Assembly: GCA_900128395.1 (NCBI GenBank)
Contig: LT649630.1
Location: forward strand, 1-17,711
Length of the DNA: 17,711 bases
Source of the DNA: Stramenopiles sp. TOSAG23-2
Lineage: Eukaryota > Sar
Direction of reading: 5' to 3'
Shown: one piece after another, positions 7,901-16,900 of the stretch
Numbering within the stretch: position 1 is the stretch's first letter
How the letters are laid out: each line of letters opens with the position of its first letter
Position numbers and translations under genes: made by a program
The notes under the pieces: model-generated
The model's database searches: none
The model's input: the letters and a program-made list of their open reading frames with translations, nothing else
Told to the model about the DNA's origin: nothing

Positions 7901-10900
7901 TGATCAAGTTCTTGTAAATGCTCAGAAAAAGTATTTGCAACTATTGACAGAGTATAATATGATTAGTGATAAATTAAATGCACCAATAGAAAACGAAAAA
8001 GATGTTTTTGCTACGCGTACATTTCTGGCAGAGACACCAGATCTTGTGCTGGAATTGACTGAACGTCATTATAATATATCTGAAAGAATACGACTTTTAG
8101 GGGAATTTTTTGTAAATGAAAGCTATGAGTGTTTTGAGATGTCTTGGACACTTTATCAATGGCCAATGAAAATAGAAAAATTAAAGGATGAGTGTTCTTT
8201 CCGTATTATGTCCATTTCAAGGAAACTACAACAGATAATAACATCTGAAGAAAAAGCGGTGGATGAGCGAGTGCACAATATTAAAATGGAAGTAGTGAAG
8301 TTTAGAAAATTTGGAGATTATGAAAAGGTCGATTATTTCGCTGGAGAAGCAGCAGCAGTACATGGACATTTGGAGAACATTCATGACAAAGCGGTAGAGT
8401 TAAATGAACGGGAGATCAATCTAGACTCCTCGCCGACGGAATTCATGGATCTGGAAAGGATAATGAGAGACTTTTCTCCATACTTTAAACTATGGACAAC
8501 GTATTCTGATGCCATTTCAGATGTATCTAATTGGAAAACATCGTCTTTCTGGCTTTTAAAAACCAGTGAAATCTTAGAAAAAGTGGCGCTGTGGAAAGAA
8601 GATTCAAGTACCTTACTTTCGCATTTCCATAAAGAACGAATACGTGATCCTAGAAATGTAGCAGAAAAATACCAAGAACATGTATTAATTTTTTCGCAAT
8701 ATTTAGATCTGATTAAAGTATTAAAACACCATGCATTAAAAGACAGGCACTGGCTAGAGATCTCAAATATTTTAGGTTTTGAAATAAAACCAAGTACAGA
8801 AATATCATTAAATACAATAATAGAAAAAGAAAGCCATACCAAAATTGACATATTGAAAGATATCTTAGTTAAAGCGGAAAAAGAGCTAAGTTGCGAAATG
8901 CAATTCGAAAAAGTCAGTGATGATTGGCATCATTGCAACGCAAAAACTGGTTTGGTAAAATCGTTTCAACTGAATATAATTATCTCATTTGATGAAACAT
9001 TTGCTTCAACAGATGATTTAATTATTCGAGTGGAAGAGATATTAAAATCACCATTTTCTACCTCCGTTAAAGCTGACGCGGATGCATTATTAAAAGACAT
9101 GAGTATGTTACAAGCAATATTTAGAACATGTCGGTCGTTTCAAGATACAGCAATTTTACTTTGCGGGTTATTTAATCAAGAAAATATACGTAGTGTTATG
9201 GCAGCTGAAGCAAGAAAATTTACTTCTATGTTATCATCATGGAAACGAGCAGGGAACGATATAAAAAGACAACCGAGTTTAAGTACCATTTGTGAAATGC
9301 CTAATATTTATGAAAAATTCAAGAGTTGGTTAGACATTGTTAAAAATATTGATCACAAAAAAGAAGTTTATTTAAATAGTAAGAGAGCTATATGTAATAG
9401 ACTTTACTTGTTAAATGACGCAGACCTTATGGAAATGATGTCAATTGAAAACCATGTCCTCCACGTGGAAAAATTCGTTCGAAATGCATTTCCTGGTATA
9501 ATCACTTTGAACAAATCAGAAGTAGTTATCGATGTGGAAGAAGTAAATGATGAAGATGAAAAAAAAGGGGGAAACGTCGTAGAGGAGAAACGAACTCCAT
9601 CATGGCTTGTAGATGGCCTTAATGGATTCGGGGAGGACAATTTGAAGCTACAAAATGCTGTTGAAGCAAGCGTGGAGAAATTTCCTGAGTGGCTTAATGT
9701 CGTTCAGCATGAAATGCAATCTGCCATGAGAAATGAAATTTTAAATCTTGAGAGTTCCATGGAAAAAAGGATTCTTTATTCATCTCTTCAAGTTGCGTTA
9801 ATACACGATAAAATTTTGTGGAATCGTCTTGTAGAAGACAAAATTATGAATCAGAATCTTGGATCTATTTGGCAATACGTGAATGATGACATCATGTTTT
9901 TGATAGAATCATTAAAAGACAAAAATTCAGCACTGAATGCTAGGCATCGAGAGATACAATCAATATTACATTGGAAACTTACTGCAAGAGATCTTGCCTC
10001 CGAGTTAGACCGTTGTAAGGTTTCAAGTACGAAAGAATATGAGTGGTTGAAACATCCTAGATACACTACGCACAAAGAAGTTGATGCAAATAGTGGGGAA
10101 TTAGTAACTACTCTCTCCGTTCAAGTCATTGAAGGAGACATTAAGTATGGAAATGAATTTTTAAACGCAGAATCTTCTATGATGATTACGCCTTTAGGTG
10201 ATAAATACATAAGAGTAATGACGTCCTCATATATATGTTGTTATGGTAATACGCTACATGGTGATGAAGGAACCTATGAAACTTCAATATTTCATAGTGT
10301 AGCCAACTCAATCGGGTTACCTTCATTTTTGTATAAATGTCAAAAAGGTTCCAATGCGGTTTCACTTTCTAGATTTATAAGAGGTATTACATCGTCCGGT
10401 GTTTGGGGGGGATTTGTTGATTATGATAAACTCCACGTTCAATATGCTGCTAGTTTAGTTTTAGAAATGAGACAAGCAATGCAAGTCAAACGTGCAAAGA
10501 AATCTTTGTTTAAGGATTTTAAAATTGATCATGGATTTCATTTGTGCATTTTAAATAGCATCACATCCTCAATAAGCAAAAAAAAAGTCAACCGTGATTT
10601 CAGTAGTTTTCGCGCCCTACATATATCCATGCCCAATTACAACATGATGATAAAATTGTATTTGACAACTTTTGGGTTTATCCATTCAACTTTGAATGTA
10701 AACATAGAGAAATTCTTTCATTTATATTATGATAGTGCGATAATTGAGCCTTCTGTACGTTTCGAAAATTGGTTTTTATACTCTCAAATCTTTTCAGTTA
10801 TCACAATTAATTCAAAAAATGCGACTACTTGTAACATTAATAATCTCATTTCTCAAATGTTATATAACTTGATACAACGAACATGCAGTGAAAAGGATTG

Positions 10901-13900
10901 TTTGCACTTGAAAAGTATCTTAGAAGGATCATTTGCGACTGGTGATGTTTCTACTGAAATTGTAGAAATGGATCTAGAAGAAGAAGACGACAAAAGATTA
11001 GTAAATAAATGTCAAAGTCTTGGTATTACTCCGTACTCTTCGTTTATTGCATCTTTAAAAAGTTTGGAAAATTCAATAAATACTTCCAACAAACCGTCTC
11101 TTATATATGGACGGGAAGGTACGGGTAAATCAATGATACCTAAAGTCATTTATTCAGATAAAAAAGATTCTGTTTTGCACGTTTATACTTCAGCAATAAC
11201 CTTTGAAAATTTAATTGGAAGTTTCTATGGAAGTCCATGTATTTGGCATGACGGTGTAATTTCAACATATCTAAGAAATCAAAGAGTACATGATGACAGC
11301 GTGATAATATTTGATACAATATCTTCAACAGAATTTTTAGACGTTGTTTTACATAACAATAATACTCAAAATGAAGATGAGACTTATTTTCTTCTCCCCA
11401 GCGGTGAAAAATTGAATGTAGCACCTAAAATCATTATCGAAAGTACTGAAATTGCAAACTTTACTCCACGAGACTTATCAAATGTATCCCTGCTGTATTG
11501 CAGCCCAATAGATAGTTTTTGGCAAGGACTCTGTTGTTCGTGGATAGACAAACACACACAGATATATCCAAAGATAAAGGAACTGCGTGATGTTACGGTT
11601 GCATTGTTTGAATGGCTGTTGCCAGCAATGGTAGCATCGTTTTCGTCGAATGGCTTTACTAATCAAGCAGTAAATGCGACACTTCAAATATATAGTACAA
11701 TGTTACATCAATTTCATGAAGGGTCAGATTCGGAAAACGATGAACCTGACAAAGCTAAAGAAAATAAGAAAAAATCGAGGAATCATGGGAAAAAGAAAAT
11801 GTCAAATAAAAATGAAGATGCATTAGAAGCATTGTTCGTATATTCTGTTATATGGGGTTTTGGTGGAAAGTTCCAAGACGTAAATGAACGATCCTTGTTT
11901 GAGGGAAATTTACGTGGTTTATTGAATGGATCAACCACCGGTGGCTATAGCGAGGCACAAAATTCGAAAAATAAGGCTGAACATTACTTCAATAAGAACT
12001 GTCTAGGAGTTGGAGGGCCTATTGAACGGAAATCTAAGTTGCCACTTCCACCACAGCAATCAATATTTGAGCTAATATATTCATTGGAAAAAAATAAATG
12101 GGTTAAAGCTTTCATTGAGCCAGCGGCTGAAACTGTTTCTAATGTTAGCCCATTCTTTTCAAATATTTACTCTCAACCATCATTACCTTTATTGCAGACA
12201 TTGATGTCTAGCAATAAAAACTTTTATATCTGCGGAAACGATAGAGATGATCGAATTGCCACGTTGCGTAATAGCATAACCAACAATAACAGTGACCAGA
12301 ATTTATTTATTTCTCCAACTCACGTAAGAAATGACCTGGTGTATTTCCGTACGTTTGTTGAGAAGCATATTAATCCATACGGAAATAAATTATGCAAACC
12401 AAAAGATGGAAAAATTTTGAAAATTGTTGTAGAGGATCTAAGTATGCATGATAATGCTGATGGTAAAAATGCCATTTTGGAAACAATGCGACAAATACAG
12501 GATGTACACCAGTGGTACAACCATGAACGTCAATCATTCATGGATATAGAATCTGTGTCTTTTGCTGGGACGTTTGCAACGCAAACTGCTCAATCTCAAT
12601 CGTTAGCACGTGTGTTGAATCGATCAATTATCATAAATGTAGCAGATTTGAGTCAGGGTATTCTTCAGAGCGTTTTATCCCAACATCTGATTGGAAGTTT
12701 AGACAAACGAATTGCTGGTTCCTTGTGCGAAGCTACCGTAGATTTGTATCAAAGTATTCGAGCCGCTACAATGCAAGATACAGTTGCATATCCTACTGTT
12801 TTTTCATTTAAAAATATAGTTTCAACGCTATTAAGTATATTTAATCATGTAGACACAAGTGTCTCTAGTATTATTTGGAATGGGTGGTCACATGCTTGTG
12901 CTCGAGTTTTTCGGGATTCTATATATGATGCAAACATGTATGATAGTTGTATGGCAAATATGGTTCAAAAATACAGTCTTCCATTGACTAAAAATCGTTT
13001 CTTCATCGACCGTTACAATTTCTTTACATCTTTAGGTAATGATGAAGGTATGATTAATGCTGTAGATGAAAATGAATTTTTGAGATTGATAGAGACGATT
13101 GAAATTAAACAGGAAGAGGATGGGGTAGTCCATTTTCCTATATTAAGTAAAAAGAAATCATGTCTAACAGATGCCGCGCATTTATTGCATGTAGTCTATG
13201 ATTCCAATGAAGATGTTGTATTTGCAGGAGAAGCATCATTGGAAAAAGAATACACTATATCATTGCTTGCAAATATTACTGCCAGGACACATGTCAAAGT
13301 TTCCACCGTAGATGAAATAATGCAAGTATTGCAACGTAATACTACAACAAAAGAAAAATTAATTATAGCTGTAAGCAATGCAAATGTTGGAAAAATGGAA
13401 AAGTCAATTATAAAATTCAATGATCCTACATGGTTTTTAAACGTTGCGCTCGAAATGTATGCTAACAATATTACTTTAGTCAAGGAAATCTTCAATAGCT
13501 GGAAAAGCCGTTGTCGGATTGTTTATTTAGTGGAACATGTTGCTTTTAAAAACCCTGCAATTCGAAGAAATACAAGAATTGTTTTCTCTACCAATTCTCA
13601 ACAAAATGATATTATAGATGTTTTTCCAAATACATATCATAGTCAAACTTTTGTTACTCATAGTCGTGCAAAATTTGATAATATTTTCTCATCTATTATG
13701 AAAAAAGTAAATGAAATTTCACCATACAATGCAGGTCCTCTACATTATTATGACTTTGTTCGAGAATATGAACGTATAATAAAATTTTATGAGATATATA
13801 CTGACATGAAATCAAACGAACTTACAATAATTTTAGAAAATATTCAATCTTTGAAAAATGAATCTAATGATATACAAGCTAAAAACGATAATTTGGAAAA

Positions 13901-16900
13901 CGAAATTTCGGTGTCAAAAGCATTTAGAGAAACAGCGGTGGACAAAGTAAAGGAACTTGCTTCAGAAAGAGCAGGTATGGTTGGAAAAATAAGTGAAATT
14001 AAAGATAGACTAAATGTACATCAGGAAAAGTCAGATGACTTAACCAAACAATTTCATACTATCATGGACCCAATAGTCATTCAGTTGGAACAAGTAAATA
14101 TTGAATTTAGCTCTACATCTCACAAAGATGAAATAACGAGTTTAAAAAAACTTGATAAACCATCACCACAAATTGTTGTGGTAGTCGAAGCCCTTTGCAT
14201 ACTTTTTGGTATTAGGCCACAAAAAAGTAAAAATGATACCGTTAGTGGGGTAGACTACTTTGAAGCAGCTAGAAAACACGTATTTAACAATTCTTCGAAT
14301 TTATTGCAGAGGATTTTGGAATTTGATCGAAAGAGCATAACAGATGATATTTTTGCAATTATGATGCAGTTTCAGGCAAAGAAAACGTTCGTTCCGAAGG
14401 CAGTTAAGCGACAATCAAAATTTTGCGCGTTGTTGTGCAAATGGATTCGGATTGTTGTTGACTTTTCAAAAGCTATGCGAACAGCAGCACCAATAGAAAC
14501 TGAACTAAGAGACGTAGCTCACAATCTTGAAATGGCATCACTTGATTTGCATGAATGTGATACTAAGTTAGCTGGGATAGATGAAAATCTTTCAAAATAT
14601 AACATGCAAAAAGAAGAATTTACAGCCAAGGAGGTTCAAGCACAGATTAAGGTTGCAATGTTACATGCCAATTTTGAAAAGACAGCACTCATATTACAAT
14701 CGTTGAAACAATTTGAAAAGAAATGGAATCAAGAATTAGTTGGAATAGAAGATATACAGCATTGTGTCGCTGGTGATGCAATATACATTGCAACCTTCAC
14801 TACGTACTGCAATATCCTTCCTGATAATGAACGAACGAAACTCTTGCTAAGCGTAAGAAACGTTTGCAAAGAATATCATATAAACATATCAGAAAGTATA
14901 GACATGTCGTTGCTAATCGATTCGAATAATATGGATCAAACAATTAAAAACTCAAAGATAGAACAATGCAGTCGCTGGTCTATAAAAGACTGCCTTTTGA
15001 TTCAAGAAGCACCACGTTGTATCATGTTAGTCGATCCGTTTGACTTTGCAAGCGACATGTTAAACTCGCTTTATCCAAGTAACGATCCTGTGGATGTAAT
15101 CTCAATTCATCATATTGATTGTAAGAAAGAAATACATGATGATACAAAGTTGTCGCCATTAATTATTCAAATAGAACATATTGATAATGATATTGAAACT
15201 ATTACAAAGCTGCTATTTAGCCCTGATCTGAAAAGTGAGGATAGTGATTATGAAGACTATCCACCAATTAGCAGAAAAATCTTTTTATCGACGGATCAAC
15301 CAACATTAATGCTGCCAGAACCGTTGTTTAATAAATTAAGTGTTGTAAACTTAGCCAATGATGATGTTATTAATAAATTCCTAGTAAATTCAATGATTTC
15401 CTTAGATCCTGCTGTGACAAAACATCAGTCCGTGATGTTAAAAGAACGAGAAAAGGCGACTCAACAAATTAGTCGCATTGATCTACAGTTACAAGAAATT
15501 TTACAAAGCCCTTCCTTAGAGAAAATTTATGAAAAGTCAGATGAAATAATCGTATGTGCAAATGAATGGCGAGAACTTGATGATGTTATCAATCGTGTAA
15601 AACGACAGCTTTCAGCATTGGAGGAGGATTTGAAATTATGGACTCCGATTGCTGATGCAATGAAAAATATTATGAACTTCATGCTAACTATATGCAAGTT
15701 TAGATCCATATACAAATATAGTTTCCACAGTCTTATACAGTTGTTTTTCCAAACCCTAAAACAGATTAAGAAGCAGAGACATACGAAGATATTAGCAGAG
15801 CGTATCAAAAAGGTGTTTATTGGGAACACTTATAGATATTTTTTCCCTTCTTTTATTGCTGAGGATATTCTACCTGCAACATTTTTATACTTTTGGGAGC
15901 TCAACAAGTCAAATGAACAATTGCAACTTTTTAAATCGATTTTTGAGGAATCAATGCATGATACAAGTGAAAAAATAGATGAAGGGGATGGTAGAAGCGA
16001 AGACTTGGAAATACTTAGCAGAATGACATGGTTACAAGAAGGATTCCCAAATCGAATTGCAAAATTAGAAACGTCCTCAAAATTAAAAGGCATAACCAAA
16101 GCTTTGATGGAGAAACCCGAGGAATTTTACAATTTGATGAATTCCGATTTCACTGAGCATGATTTTGACCGGGTTACGTTTTTTACTGCGAGATTCGGTA
16201 CAATTGAGGAAAATGTTACTGCGGCTACTGCGTTCGGCAATAGAGGACAATCATCCTCTAATTTTGATCTGGGGGATAGAATATTAGGTAAAATGACCAT
16301 TCTTTATTGTTTTCTGGGAATGGGTGGAAAAACGAAATCGTTTTTACATGATTGGATTATACATTATTCGAAAGGGTGTAAACTGTATGATCCAGCCGAA
16401 GATATGTTTGGAAATTCTATCATGTTGGGTAGCAATCGAAAACCGGTTATTATTGTTGGTGATACAAGAAGAAATTTAATAGTTAGTCTTAGATCGTTTG
16501 CGGAGAGCAAAAATGCTCTTCGTAACTTGAAAATACATTCTTATACTGATAACACTGCTGATCGTCTTAATGAAGTCATTGTAAATGGCATGGATCGTGG
16601 TGATTGGATTGTCATAACTAATATGGATTTTACTAATAAAGTATTCTGGAGATACCACAAGACATGCTGTTCAGTTGATACAAGCAGAATTGATAAAGCA
16701 TTTCGTTTAATTTTGATACATTCACCTGGTGTGTCTGTTCCTCGTGAAATTGTAGGGAAATGTGTTGTACATCGTTATAACAATAAATTAGCTTTACATG
16801 ACCATTTGGTTCATCTATATTCTATTGTTAGAAAGTCTTTGTACGAATATGAGATTCCAGCAGAAACTCTGGAAGAAAAGAATGAAGCTTTGAATAAAAA

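Noticed and set aside
8381-8851. 156-aa open frame on the minus strand inside the dynein-like gene
   Set aside because: It is antisense to the conserved linker region and has no recognisable features. It is a shadow of the long gene.
10405-10411. Run of seven G next to the AAA1 Walker B as a possible sequencing frameshift that might explain the odd motif
   Set aside because: Dynein homology continues in the same frame on both sides (SSGVWGGF before; LVLEM after), so a frameshift is not needed, and the P-loop about 145 bases upstream is independently altered.
16317-16334. GMGGKT (residues 3785-3790) looks like a P-loop near AAA6
   Set aside because: It falls at the family position normally occupied by the RCLRPDR segment before AAA6, lacks the first GxxG spacing, and no strand or Walker B partner is visible. 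It is probably chance.
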